Origin: Chondrilla cf. caribensis
Taxonomy: Eukaryota > Porifera > Demospongiae > Chondrillida > Chondrillidae
Assembly (NCBI GenBank): GCA_964020155.1
Contig: OZ026560.1
Coordinates: 2,492,759-2,556,758, forward strand
DNA length: 64,000 nt
Direction of reading: 5' to 3'
Part shown: in pieces, positions 23,539 to 36,446 of the stretch
How positions within the stretch are numbered: the stretch's first letter is position 1
Layout: each line of letters begins with the position of its first letter
Program-made: the position numbers and the translations under genes
Notes under the pieces: model-generated
What the model was told of the DNA's origin: nothing
The model's input: the letters and a program-made list of their open reading frames with translations, nothing else
Databases searched by the model: none

Positions 23539-26500
23539 TTAGTAACGATGAACTTGAGGAGTGTCATAGACGTTTACACCACTCAGAGTAGTAGGATGAA
23601 TATTAGCATATTGACCTGCTTTCTCTCTTTTTGGGCAGTAGTATAGATTGCCGGGCTCATATCTTGTATCCAAAGCAGCCTTTTTTTCTCTTCCTGACTT
23701 AATATTGTAATTTGCGTAGGCTGGGGCTTCTTCCACCTTTGAAACTTCCTCTTGGTCACTTTTGTCATCTATGTCAGTCATCCTTACGGGCATGATGCTT
23801 GACATTCCCTGTATTGCTCCTTTATACCTTCTCTTACACACAACACACCTAGTATAAAGTATCATTCAGAATAGTATTAAAAGATTTAATGTTGAGATGA
23901 ATGAGTATCATGATATCACTTACGTAATAGCCAACACGGCCAAGAGCACTATCAACATAAGCACCAGTACACATACCAGTGCTATTAGAGCTGAAATGAA
24001 TATGATTGAAAAGGAAATCTTTTCAAAGCATTGCGTCTTATAATTGCTGTTGTCACACCAACCTGATTGTTCAATATTCTGTTCATTATTTTGGTAGGTT
24101 GTAACAGTTGCTGGTTCGCTCCATTCACCCCATCCATGGGAGGTCTGAGTGCGAACTTGTACACTATACTCGGTGTTTGAATCCAGACCTGTTATGACCA
24201 CCGGATCTGCTTTCTTATAAGCAATCACAGACTTGATAGCATTACTGTTAGAAGAGACAAGAACTTCACATTTTGGTACTGTGGTTACTGTAGCACTCTT
24301 GATTTCCAGAATCCATTGTACATTGATTGTAGAGGGTCCGATGGCCCACACAGCAAGATTGATAACTAAAGTATATTAGTGTCAAATTAATTGCTAGAAT
24401 TTATTAGTATTATCTTAAACAAATTATAGCCAACCTGGTACTGCTGTTCTTGCCGTCACATACAACTGGTGTACAGTTTTACTGCCATGTAGTATGTCTA
24501 TTCTGAACTTGTACGTTTTGTCAGCACTTAAACCTGAGATTGTACTGACAGCATCTTTAGTGTTGTACCAATGGAGCCCATCCACTGTCACTGCATAGCT
24601 TGTGAGTTCATCTATGTGTCCTCCATGTATGTGCAGTGTAATGGTACTTTGTGTGATGTTTGATACCTTCAAACCTATACAAAATTAGGATAGATAGATT
24701 TACAATTATTATGGTACATTAGACAGAAATAATGTATAATATTATACTAACGAAACTGATCTCTGTTGGTACACTGTACACCAACGTCTCTTCCATGTCC
24801 ACAAAGTACACCAGTATTGGTGGTTCCACAATCCAGTAGTGTAGTCTCACTCCCCTCACACTGTACACTGTCCAACAAGATGGCTCCCCTTCCAGGTAGG
24901 TAATATGCTGCTAGAGCACCATCAAAGCCAAGCTGTCTACACACAACTTGTGCATCACTTAAGGTCCAGTTGTTGTCACACACAGTACCCCACTGTCCTT
25001 CTATCATGATCTCTACACGTCCAAATGACTGTGAGAATGAATTATCATTTTGCAGTTGTATCATGCCATCTAGTAAACATACAGTGGAGAGTATACAGTA
25101 GTAGTGTAAATAGTAGTGTGAGTATGTAAATTGAATACAGCTACTTTTTGTATGGTAATGCACTTGATTTTCTATAATTAGTCCACATATGCACTTCTAA
25201 GACTTGATACGTCATGTATAAAAATAGTGTAACCAGGTGTAGAGGTGTTTGAAGCAATGAAAATAAAAGCACTATAAATTTATTGTGTAAATACATGAAT
25301 ATAGTATAATTATGTTTTTCTAACCATTTTGCTGCATTTTAGATACTGCATAACCTTTAAGAGAAAATTTTGGTACAAATTAGACCCAGTAATCACAACG
25401 TTCTATTTATTTACTATAATATTATGCATGCAGCCCTATGTTCCAAGACCCCATACTTGGAGCATACAACATACATTACAGTCACTATACACTTTCAGAT
25501 CTAGAATGAGTGCTATGGCAGTGCTATAATTATTCCATGGAATCTATTGCATAATATTATGTAGGTAGCTTTATAGCCATGCCCAGGTATGAGGTTATAT
25601 GCGTATGTATAAAACATTGTGTCTTTCTTATATATATAATGCGTGCATGTGCGTGTCTACATTATCACCTCCATCATATTGCATGTTGAAAATACATAAA
25701 TTTGAGGAAATTTCAAAATGTATGTAATTTTACTGAGGAAATTTCTTGTTATTCACTTTCTAAGTGCTTGTGGTCCTAATGTTTGCTCCATACTACTCTG
25801 ACATAGTGTACGTACCTAACATTAAATTTTTATTATAGTCAATTTATTCACCAATGGGTATATGTACGTACATACCTTTATAACATGTCACTCCAGCACC
25901 TTCTCTATGGCTACAATTGTATTGGTCAAAACCATAATGCGAACAACTTTGAAGAGTACCTTCATTTCCTAAACAGCTAACATTGGTCACTGAAATATTA
26001 CCCCTTCCTTCTCCATACACTGATCCCCTTTGTATTGACAGCACATCATATCCAAGCTGCCTGCAGGTCACATTGCCACTCTTAAGATCCCATCCATTAT
26101 CACACACTGTACTCCAACCATGTCCATTGAGTACTTCTACTCTTCCTGAGTATACATTGGATGTTTGCTTACCATCAACCAATTGAGCTACGTTTGCAAA
26201 TTTAATCAAAGAAGTAAATGAAATTTATAATTGATGTTTCTAATTAATTATAGGTATAATAAATTTTATAGGTATTCGTCTATCTCTATATAAGCCTCAT
26301 AACATTATGATAATCATGCATGGTACATGGGTGGAAGACAGGTGAATCAAAGAGATAAATGGCCATATCCATGCAAGACTTAAGCCAAGTCTCTTGATAT
26401 AAAAGACACAATACTCATATCCTACTGCATGGATGGGCTACGTATAGCAGTCTTCTTTATTAATTGGACAAAAGTGTCTGTATCTCTGTTACAGCTCAAC

Positions 26501-29500
26501 AAGGAGGGATGCAACAGCTACATAGAATCCTGATATGGCATTAATCTATATTATTAGTATCATTATTGCTTCAAAATTGATTTTCTATACTCACCTTGAC
26601 TATAGCATGTAACTCCTACATCTCTAGAATTAGGACAGTTATGTGATCGCCTGTGTGCACACTGTACTAGGCTAGTCTCCCATCCAAAGCAGTTTATATT
26701 GCTCATCCATGTGTTCCCTAGTCTCCGTCCATTCTCACCACAGCAGTTGCTTGCAATGGCTGTCCAATAACCAAGCTGTTTACAGGCCACTACAGCATCT
26801 CTGATATCCCACCCATCATCACATATTGTCCCCCATATTCCATTGATGTAGACTTCAACATGTCCAGATATGACACCAGGTGTACTAGATGCACTGTCAA
26901 CAAGTCTGATACCTAATGATGTATGAGATATTATAATGATGAATGTTATTTGTAACCGGGGATACCTGGTAAAGTACATGATCTTTGTAATATGCATATA
27001 CTTTAATTGAAATTGCACACGATATTATAATTGCACACCTACTGGTCCTGTACCACATGTAACTCCAGCATCATCCCTGTGTCCACAGTTGTGGTTGCCC
27101 ATTCCTCTGTGGGAGCAGTTGAATATTGAACTCTCTGTGCCCTCGCAGGCTACATCATCCATCCAGATCATTCCTGATCCTGGTCCTCTGCTAACAGTGT
27201 TTATGGCATAGCTGTAGCCAAGCTGTCTGCAAACAACTCTTGCATCGTTTATATCCCAGTAATGATCACAAACTGTACCCCACTGTCCCCTGACATACAC
27301 CTCAACACGTCCAGACACTGACCCATCAGAGTTCATTACATCATTGCCTAGTCTTACCTTCCCTATAATGCATGAAATAAGCACGAATAGTCATAGTAAT
27401 AAAATAGGTATTACATAATATTGTAATATGGGACTATTTTGGGAAGTTAACCATACCTATACCACACGTAAGTCCAGCATCTTCATAATGGTGGCAGTTA
27501 TGATTCCCAAATCCATTGTGAGGACAGCGCAGCAGTGACGTCTCAGTACCACTGCAGGCTAGACCATCCAACCAGATACGTCCTGATCCCCGACCATAGT
27601 ATGCTCCTGTTCTTGCAGCCTTAGCATAGTCATACCCCAGTTGACTGCAGGCTACTGTGGCATCATTGATGTCCCATCCATTGTCACATATTGTCCCCCA
27701 CGTGTTGTTGATGTATACTTCTAAACGTCCAGATATGGTGTAAGTTGTGCGAATGTTGTCTGCTAGTCTCATTTCACCTATCATAAATATATAATTTCAA
27801 TAATTTCTGCAATTTCTTTCCCATACATGTGCAATTACTATTCCTGGTAAGTAATGCGTAGATCATGACATTGTGAACAACTTACCTATTCCACATGACA
27901 CTCTAGCAACTTGGCGATTATCACAACTGCGGCGTCTAAATCCACTATGAGCACAATCAAAAAGCGATGTTTCTGTACCACTGCAAGTTAAATTATTAAA
28001 CACTGTCCTGTAATTGTAACTCGTTGAAAAACTGCTAGATGCTACATAATCATATCCAAGTTGTCTGCAGGCCACTGTGGCATCTTTGATATCCCAATCT
28101 TGATAACATATCTCATACCATTGATTATTATAATATACTTCAATCTGTCCCGTAATGCGATTATGAGATATGTAACCATCCATCCGACTTCCTCCTGATA
28201 CATCTGTACATATTGTGAGGTTATGTGATAGCAACTTACACTTGACTTTGTATAAAGCTTATGTAATGTATTTGAAAATATCTTACCTCTATAGCATGCT
28301 ACTGCAAATACCTGGTTGTACAAGCACCTTCCTCCAAAGGGTGTCACATCATGATAGCAATGAAGTATTGAATTTTCACTGCCAGTGCAATGCACATTGT
28401 TCCATCCTGATGCATTTTTCCAGGTTGTGTAGACATAAATACCTGAACTTTCATACTCAAATCCCAGTTGTCTACACACCAGCCGGGCGAATGTATATCT
28501 ATTGTACATGTTTTGGTAGCAAACTGGTCCCCATGTTCCATTGACAAGTACTTCTACTGCACCACTGATGAAAGACTGGGTACTTGCTCCACCAGACAGT
28601 CTGACAGGTGGAACTATATGCATGTATGAAAAGAAAACTTGAATGAATGATATCATTCTTGTGAATCATTATTGTAGTTAACAAACAAATAATATTAAGT
28701 ATTTGTTTATTCAGATATTAATATTGCCTCTTAACTTCCAATTTGTGGGTTGCTGTTGATATGTACATCTCCAAGCAAAAGTAAATTTTGGACTTTTACA
28801 ATTTAAATCTTGTTATTTTCAAATTGAAACTAATTTTGAATCATTCAATTATTCCTACCAAGACACATTCTTTGTACATTTTTGCTCACCATCAAAACAC
28901 TCCACTCCTGCATCATGACTGTGGCTGTCTCCAGATGGTGAGTAGCTACAGTGCTGTACAGAGGTTTCCTCTCCTTCACATTGCATTCTGTAGGATACTC
29001 CACTTCCCTCCCCGTAGTGGGCTGTGAAGCGTAGGGACTCAGCATGGGAATATCCAAGGTATCTGCATACTACATTGGCATCATTAGAGTCCCAGGTTTG
29101 ATCAGACACTGTTCCCCAGTTTCCATCTCGATACACTTCGACTCGACCAGAAGAGCTGTTTGGTCCATCGGATAGTCGTGCAACTATGGCTGTAATAAAG
29201 TGTAATAGTATTAAATAATTATATAGTTACTGTGTAATTCCATATAATTATGGTAACATAAGAGAATTTCAAACTAGAGCATACAGTGCTTCCACATCCA
29301 ACATTTTATCACTGGAGACAATCCCTTGTAATACTATGGCACTATAAATTGTTGTTTTATAGGACCTAGTAATGTAAATAACTAGAACAGTTGTAATGTT
29401 ATATTTGAACTAATATGAGATTAACTTGGTTCGAATGCACGACGGTGTAATTATTTATCGTTGTCTATTGTATCTGTTACAGTTTAAGTAGCTGTAAATT

Positions 29501-32500
29501 CCTGACTGTCATTGCCAAGTTGTTGCCGCATAGCAGGAAAGTTTGGCACCTGGGTTTGCTTGAAGTGTTTTCATGGTTTAAATATGGCTGATTCTTATGT
29601 ACTCTTGGTGTGCATTTAGAAGACTGCTTTTCATTCGTTATTATATAATTTATGCTTGATGTTTGATAGCTGTATTGTATGTAGGGGAAGAGTTGCCATG
29701 TGAGAGCTAACCCTAACCCTAGCAACACAAAGGACCCATATGCCGTGTGAAGGTGACGCGGGAGAGAGTACAGTACTCGGTCATCCTAAGGAAACTATAA
29801 GCTAATTGAACACTATTCTTACAGAGACAGGGGACAATACTCTACATGGTAATGACACTAGGGCGTTTCTCAAATGATCCAAATTGAAAAAGTACCTTTA
29901 TTATATCATACATATTTGGGTGATAATGAGATTGGGCAGATTTCCTGAAAACCACATAATTGCTAAATCCTCCCCCCCGATATTTCTGGCTATGTGATAT
30001 ATCTACATCACACAGTATCACACTTTGTATCATGGTGTACCGTATTGAGAGGTGGAACATGTGATTCCTAGATCTTGACTGTGGCTGCAATCATTGTCTC
30101 CAAATCCACTCTGCTGACATTCAAAGATGGAGTGTTTACGACTGTTACATTGAACCTTACTCAACCATATCTTTTCCTTGCCCTCTTCAAAGCTGTTATA
30201 ATGAGATGGCAGTATGTGGTAATTTCTAAGTATAGGATAGCCTAGTTCTCTGCATACAACACGAGCACTTGAATAGTACCAGCCGTCACTACACACAGTC
30301 CCCCATTCTCCATTGATAAAGACTTCAATTCTACCAGAATATGTAGTGGTAGTTTGAGTACCGTTGGCAAGACGTATGAAACCTGAAGAGATAAAATGAT
30401 ACAAATAGTCAACTACAGTTGTTGTGACAATGATTGTGAGAATTGAGTTAATAGTCTCTCCTATCATAATGCAATGCTGCGTTCTGTTTATGATTGATGA
30501 TTTGCAATCAGGTGGTATATTTGACACTGTACTGACTTGGAAAAATAACTTGCTAAACATTTAACAACTAAGAGAAATTTATCCTGACCTTTAACACAGG
30601 TAACATTGCCAGCTGCACAGCTGTAATGATGATTGAGGTCATGGGGACAATCCAGTAATGCACTCTCATTTCCATGGCATCTCAGGTTGCTCACTGCATA
30701 TTCATGAACTTGTGCAGTAGTAGATGAGGTGAATACTGCTCTCAAATATCCAAGTTGCTTGCACACTACTTGTGCATCCTTTGTATCCCACTGTGAGTCA
30801 GCACACAGTACATATGAGGCACCGTTGGTTGTCAGTTGCACACTACCCAAATATGAACCTTCACTTGTAGTCCCATTCAGAACTGAAATATTTCCTGTGT
30901 GAAAATAATAAGGGGATGGTTTTTAGGTATTAAGGCAATCGTGTTGATACTGCACTGCAACCTGACATGACCACTATATATAATTGCCGTCATATGTACG
31001 GCTTCCATTGTTTGTGAAATCCTATTGGCTATAGGCTGTAGGTGTAACCTATGCCCTAGATATTAGTCTGTCTAGCTAGACTGTGCCATGCCAAACCAAA
31101 AGGGATGAAGAAGGAAGAGGAATTGCCTATAATGTGTGAAAATTAGTCACAAGTAGAATGCGACACTAAACCAATGGAATTATACTTCCAAGAAACGCTG
31201 GCAATGATACCCTTCCATGATCAGAGAGAATCTGGGGTAGCTATAGTATTATATGTTTATACCTACCCCTTTGATATTCTATATTACTGTATTATTTTCA
31301 TAATTAGTCTGGTTCAAGCATGCATGTATAAGATGTATTATATATAGTGTATATGACATGTATATGTTTTATATATGTGTGTATGTATATATTGTATATG
31401 ACATGTATTATATATTATGTAGAATGTTCCTGTTTGTCCTCATCTATGACATTAACAACAAAATCAAACATTACCCATTTCTGAATCAAATAGATGAGCA
31501 AATACTGTTTCTACAGTTATTCACTCTTATTAATCCTGCACCCAGCTCAGTAACTCAATGCCTTCACAAATTATTGTCTTAAAGTGACCAGTTTCCCCAA
31601 GTAACCTAGATGACTAAAGTGCCTATCTTCATAAGCGATTGTACACAATGGATATTGATTTTATCTGCCATTCATGATATATGGAGAGATTTACAGTAAC
31701 TATAGGACTGCATGCTACAATTGGCAGAAGTTCACATGAAAATACGTTTGCATTCAAATGAATATTATTGCTGCTATAATGCAGAAACAAACAATTCGAG
31801 TTAAACATCAAGTATTTTGAGCTAAAAACTATTTGATTTAGGTACATTTAGTCTTTTTCTCTTTTTTCTGTTTTTTCCTTAAAAAAATTATACGTATTTT
31901 ACTATAAAAATTATTATTATCATTATTATATAATAGAGCTTGCCATTCATTAATATAATTAGATATAAAAATATACATTTGATGTAAGTACACATAACGA
32001 CTAAAGGAACAGTAATGTACAGTAAAAGTAACAATATTACTAAGGACTATTACATGATGGTAACATAGACAATAAACAGACATAATGCAACATGCAATAT
32101 ATACCATAAATTATAAGTCCAGGAATGCACATATATTATATAATATTATAGTATAATATAGTCAAAAAAGGAAAAAAGGAAAGGAGGGTGAAATTAAGAA
32201 TCAGAAGACAAGTTAAAAGTTATGACCTGATCCTGTCTTCAGCATTGGAAAGTGTGATTAGGCCGGGATGTTGATAGAAAAATATAAATCAGTTAGTACA
32301 CACACCCTTAACCAGAATCAACTGGGGTGAGTCACAGTCAATTGTAGATTTGGATGCTGATGATCTATATAGATCCTCTGATTACCATGATGGAAGATCG
32401 TAAGTGGCTACGTAAGAGAGTCTTCTCATGAGTATTGATGTTATGTTACTGTAGGTTTGTCTCCTTTTTGCTACAATCATCTGGCCTCTTGTAGAGGATA

Positions 32501-35500
32501 GATGTTGCTGGTGCCAGACCCCCTTTACAGACATCATAAGGGGGATGAAAGAGCCATGCTCAATTTTGCATACTTTCTGCTTGTACACTCTTCTTTTCTT
32601 CTTCTCCTGTGCTTGAAAAAGGGAGGCAAGCGTCTTTGTCAATGGGTTGGCACTAAAGGGTTGAACACCCTCACATCAAAGAATGTGTCTTGGCCATCAG
32701 TCCAGCATCCCCTGTACTTGATGTATATACTAGTCTGCTGTTGTCATTTGTGTTGGCAGTCCTCATAGACATTGTTTCCCTGCTCAATGGCTTCAGTGCA
32801 GGCTCATTCTCCACAAATTTGCTATTTCATGAAGAAGGCTTCCTCTTAGGTCTCTTACCTCATTGTGGCGCATGATCACATAACCACCTTTGGAACAACT
32901 GAGAGCATGGTCTACTGTGTTGGACTTTCCGCATGTGTATGTAACAGGCATGCTCTTAGGTCTCCAGCCATACTTCAAAGCCAAAACATCCCTGAAAGTG
33001 GCTTTATCTAGAGCCAAACCATACGTTTTAATTGGTAGAGTGGCCAGCCAGGCAGCTGCTCCTTTCTTTTTGGACAAAGACAGTTCTTCAGTGTTGTGTT
33101 GAAAGCACCCCAGATGTCCTCAGCCTGCTTCTTGATTCTTTGATTCTCTGCCTTTTTGTATGATTGGCACATTTTTCCTGCTCTGTCAAGATTTGAATTT
33201 GACTGTTTCCCATATTCCTAAGGCTGATCATGATCATCCTGGATTTGGCATTGAATTATTCCGCAATGTCCGGAAAAATGTCAACCCAGACCCCCTATTT
33301 TAGTCGGTAGTGCAAACAGTTGTCTTTCTTTGTCGCTGATGGTTTGCTGGTATGAGATGGTATCGTAAAATATGGTTTGCTGGTATGAGATGGTATCGTA
33401 AAATTTCTTCAACTGGTTGAAGAAGGTGGATTGTGTTCCCGTTGTTCTGGATAGATAAGACCATTTGTTCTCTAAGCTGTGGATTAGGACTGAATAGGCT
33501 GCTTGCGGTTGGCTTTTAGCTATTGATGTAAGCTATTTGAGTTTGATTCCCATTCATGAACCTTTGCTGCATGAAAACCTCTGTGAAGTCTTGCTCGGCA
33601 ATAGCAGAACCAAGATAGCCTTTGCCCTTTGTTGTGATTTTGATTTTTGTGTCTTGGAAACATCTTTTTGTGTCTTCATAGTACTTTTCTTTCACAAATA
33701 GTCAGCTTTTCATAGGATTCACAAAATATCCATATGCTGGACCCAGCTTCTCAATCTTGTCCGACCATGATCAAATGTGAGGTATTGAGCCTGCGACTGT
33801 GGAATCATTTTACATACCAAATTTGTTGTATTGTGGGATTGCAGTCCAGCTGACAAATGAGAGGCATAGTAACAATGGCATACATAACCCTGGCTAAAAG
33901 ATCTCTTTGGGGTAGTTCCTTCTTTTGATGTGACTACGTCACCATTTATGAATAGAGTTGGATCTGACTGAAATGTGTTAACTAGCACCATCCGAGTTGA
34001 TATTGACAATTCTATTCGAACATTTTATTCAATCGGGATGGGAGCCAATTATTGATGCACGGGTTTCCATTCTTTCGACATTTACACTTGAAGCACTGCC
34101 TGCTTTGATTACACTTGCAGCATACAGACATTGCTTAATCAACAACTTTCTCCAATAGTGGATATCATCTGCAATCTGACGTATATTATTTTTCATTGAA
34201 TCATTAATTGTTATTGAATTATGGTAAAATTCACTGTAACGCAGTTACGTGTACAAATGTATGTATTAGACGAGTGTAACGTACCGGAAGTCAAAATGAA
34301 AATAATATTATGGTATTAGCGGAGCCTCAGGTACAGTGACTATTTATCATTACACTGTTTTGATTAAAGGAACCCCTTATTTACAAGCACTTATATATAT
34401 GGTCAATGGAAGGAACAGGTGCATAATTGATATGTTGTTCTATTGGGACAAAGACAGGAAACTGTGCAGTGTAGTCACTTCATGCAGGTAACGGGAATTA
34501 TGAAATCCATCTGTAAACATGTTTGTTATGACCTTAAACTCAGTGAAGCAGTAAAATTTGTTCATTTCTAATGATTCATGATCATTAATAAGGATTCTTC
34601 TTGGAGTTATGTTTTCTTATACAGTAACAAAAGTGACTCATAGTACACTCGCAAAGTATTATAGTGCAAATTCTGGTTGAGCTCATTGACATTAAAATCT
34701 ACAGGTATACATATTTCACGCAAAATAAATAATGTTATATGTCAGTAGGGTGACCAATAGAGCCCTCTCAAAGTAACTGACTCATAGGGTTGGAATGTGA
34801 TCTGGATCCCACCAATATCGCCTGTGTGATAATTGTCCACTAAATTTAGTGGCGCCTACTAACTGAAGATTCTTTCTTTCAGATGCACTTATACGTTCAG
34901 TGGTGGTATTATAATAATATATCTACTAGTGCTTACAGTGACTGTGTGTGATTAGGACCAATATGTACAAAAATGTGTGTACATTTAATTCAGTGTATTT
35001 TGTATAGACGCCTTTTTGCTATTATGCAATAAAAGCCATAATTGCGCAAGGTCAATTTTGGTAGGCAAGAGCAGGACGATACTGCGTGGAGCTGGACTCG
35101 TTCAACGAACATGCAGAATTCGCACACTTGTACGTCCTCAAGAATAGTAAAAAACAGGCAGTTTTGTTCGTTCTTTCTTATCAATATGGCAAGCAAAAGT
35201 GACCTGGACGACAGTTTGTTGGCCGCCGAAGACTGCTGTGATACCGAATAGCAGGCTTGAACTCACCGCCTGGTAACTCACAACGTTCCCGAGCTACGTT
35301 GTCCAGCTAAACGGCTATATATCGATCAAGAAAACAAAAAACCATGCAGTGTAGTCACTTCATGCAGGTAACGGGAATTACGAAATTTCATCAGTAAACA
35401 GGTTTGTTATGACCTGAAACTCAGTGAAGCAGTACAATTTGTTCATTTCTAATGATTCATGATCATTAATATGGATTCTTCTTGGAGTTATGTGCAGTAG

Positions 35501-36446
35501 TACCTCATAGTACACTCGCGAAGTATTATAGTGCAAATTCTGGTTGAGCTCATCGACATTGAATTCTACAGGTAGCTACATATTAATAATAATACACAAA
35601 ATAAATGATATTATATGAGTAGGATGACCGATAGAGCCCTCTCAAAGTAACTAACTCATAGGGTTGGAATGTGATCTGGATTCCACAAATATTGCCTATG
35701 GTTGGTGATCGATAATTGTCCACTAAATTTATATTAGTGGTGCCTACTAACTGAAACTTATAAGTTCTTATACAATATTATATAGATTCTGTCTTACAGA
35801 ATCTGATACACTTATACGTTTAGTGGTGATATTATTAATAATAATATATCTACTAGTGCTTACATTGTCAAGGACTGTGTGTGATTAGGACCAATGTGTA
35901 CAAAGTAGGTTTACGCTACAGTGTAATGTAGCATTTCCAGTGTTGAGGGTATATAGTATATTCCAAATCAACTGGGAACTCACCTTTAATACAAGACACT
36001 CCAGCATCATAAAAGTGGTCACAGTTATCCACATCAGTACTGTGAGTGCAGTCAGTCAGTTTACTCTCTCCCCCATCACAAGTGACATTTCTCAGCCAGA
36101 TTCTGCCTCTTCCAGGACCATAGTAAGCTCTAGTGTCTGCTGATCTGCTGTACTCATAGCCCAGCTGACGGCAAACTACATCAGCTTCATTCTCAGTCCA
36201 GGTATCTCCACACACTGTTCCCCATTCACCTCCAACCTGGATCTCAACCCGTCCTGAGTAGAAATTTACTGACTTCTCTCCATCCACAAGTCTGATCAAC
36301 CCTGTAATTTCATATAATATGGACAATAAGAAACACAGTAGCATAATGCACTATTGGTATCAGTACACTATTATTCTGCTACCTTCTCCATCAGCTTCAA
36401 ATACAGGAACTGTGAGCAAAAAGAAAACTACAAGTATAGTCTTCAT
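23539..36446 (-). CDS. Receptor gene 1: signal peptide-11 SRCR-2 FN3-TM-tyrosine tail
   Basis: 16 exons in transcript order: signal peptide 36446-36383 ([21 protein letters not shown]); SRCR1 36301-35984; SRCR2 30894-30589; SRCR3 30382-30041; SRCR4 29189-28890; SRCR5 28613-28287; SRCR6 28203-27886; SRCR7 27777-27457; SRCR8 27362-27039; SRCR9 26912-26595; SRCR10 26187-25876; SRCR11 25069-24752; FN3-A 24674-24435; FN3-B 24365-24063; TM 23990-23924; tail 23848-23539. The total is 4488 nt, 1495 aa, with no frame break; all extracellular introns are phase 1. Most SRCR domains show GRVEV...GTVC...VVCRQLGY and six cysteines (group A-like); SRCR4 lacks two and SRCR9 has two extra. FN3-B ends with GWGEWSEP. 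The helix [22 protein letters not shown] precedes CVVCKRRYK and a tail with about eight tyrosines. It looks like a surface recognition receptor; the ligand is unknown. The SRCR1-SRCR2 intron (5 kb) carries a retroelement. The SRCR6 acceptor could instead be at 28194 (3 codons shorter). Confidence 0.82.
30895..32160. other. Large receptor-1 intron, left part: no gene seen
   Basis: AT-rich sequence between SRCR2 and the retroelement. Much of it (30904-31260, 31300-31640, 31800-31880) is recognisably similar to the matching intron of receptor gene 2 (52.6-54.3 kb). I see no exon here. Confidence 0.5.
32380..34090 (-). mobile_element. Degenerate RT-bearing retroelement
   Basis: The minus strand gives, in order and in several frames, SKEGTTPK (RT palm entry; the usual form is SEEGTTQGD), [38 protein letters not shown] and YLSRT-type segments. 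Then follows a C-terminal block with [31 protein letters not shown] and [20 protein letters not shown]. This order is found in a retroelement-type RT family common in marine invertebrates; I cannot name the clade safely. Stops and frameshifts are frequent, so it is dead. It lies in the SRCR1-SRCR2 intron of receptor gene 1, on the same strand as the gene. The corresponding intron of gene 2 lacks it, so it arrived after that duplication or was lost from gene 2. Confidence 0.6.
34450..34985 (+). repeat. Direct repeat D, copy 1
   Basis: GTGCAGTGTAGTCACTTCAT through GTGTGTGATTAGGACCAAT recurs at 35341-35915 with small differences, about 890 bp apart. A partial third copy lies at about 55198-56260 in receptor gene 2. 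Intronic, non-coding; it is the segment just downstream of SRCR1. Confidence 0.7.
35036..35335 (+). repeat. Dispersed repeat E, copy 1
   Basis: A 300-bp segment (CATAATTGCGCAAGGTC onward) recurs at 37463-37765. It contains a short reading frame starting ATGGCAAGCAAAAGTGACCT whose first 18 or so codons ([14 protein letters not shown]) are conserved between copies. It may be part of an unknown transposon. No domain is recognised. Confidence 0.5.
35341..35915 (+). repeat. Direct repeat D, copy 2
   Basis: Second copy of the segment at 34450. It ends about 70 bp from the SRCR1 donor of receptor gene 1, so it represents the original flank; the copy at 34450 is the duplicated one. Confidence 0.65.

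Noticed and set aside
23539..23848. ITAM in the receptor-1 tail
   Set aside because: YANI is followed by VYDTP, not by a second YxxI/L at ITAM spacing; no full ITAM in any tail.
25329..25529. 66-aa plus-strand frame in a receptor intron
   Set aside because: Intron sequence; the matching region of gene 2 (44.28-44.47 kb) does not keep the frame.
29707..29722. Telomere-like CTAACCCTAACCCTA
   Set aside because: Only two to three units, also present at the matching place in gene 2 (51371); too short to indicate a telomere or fusion.
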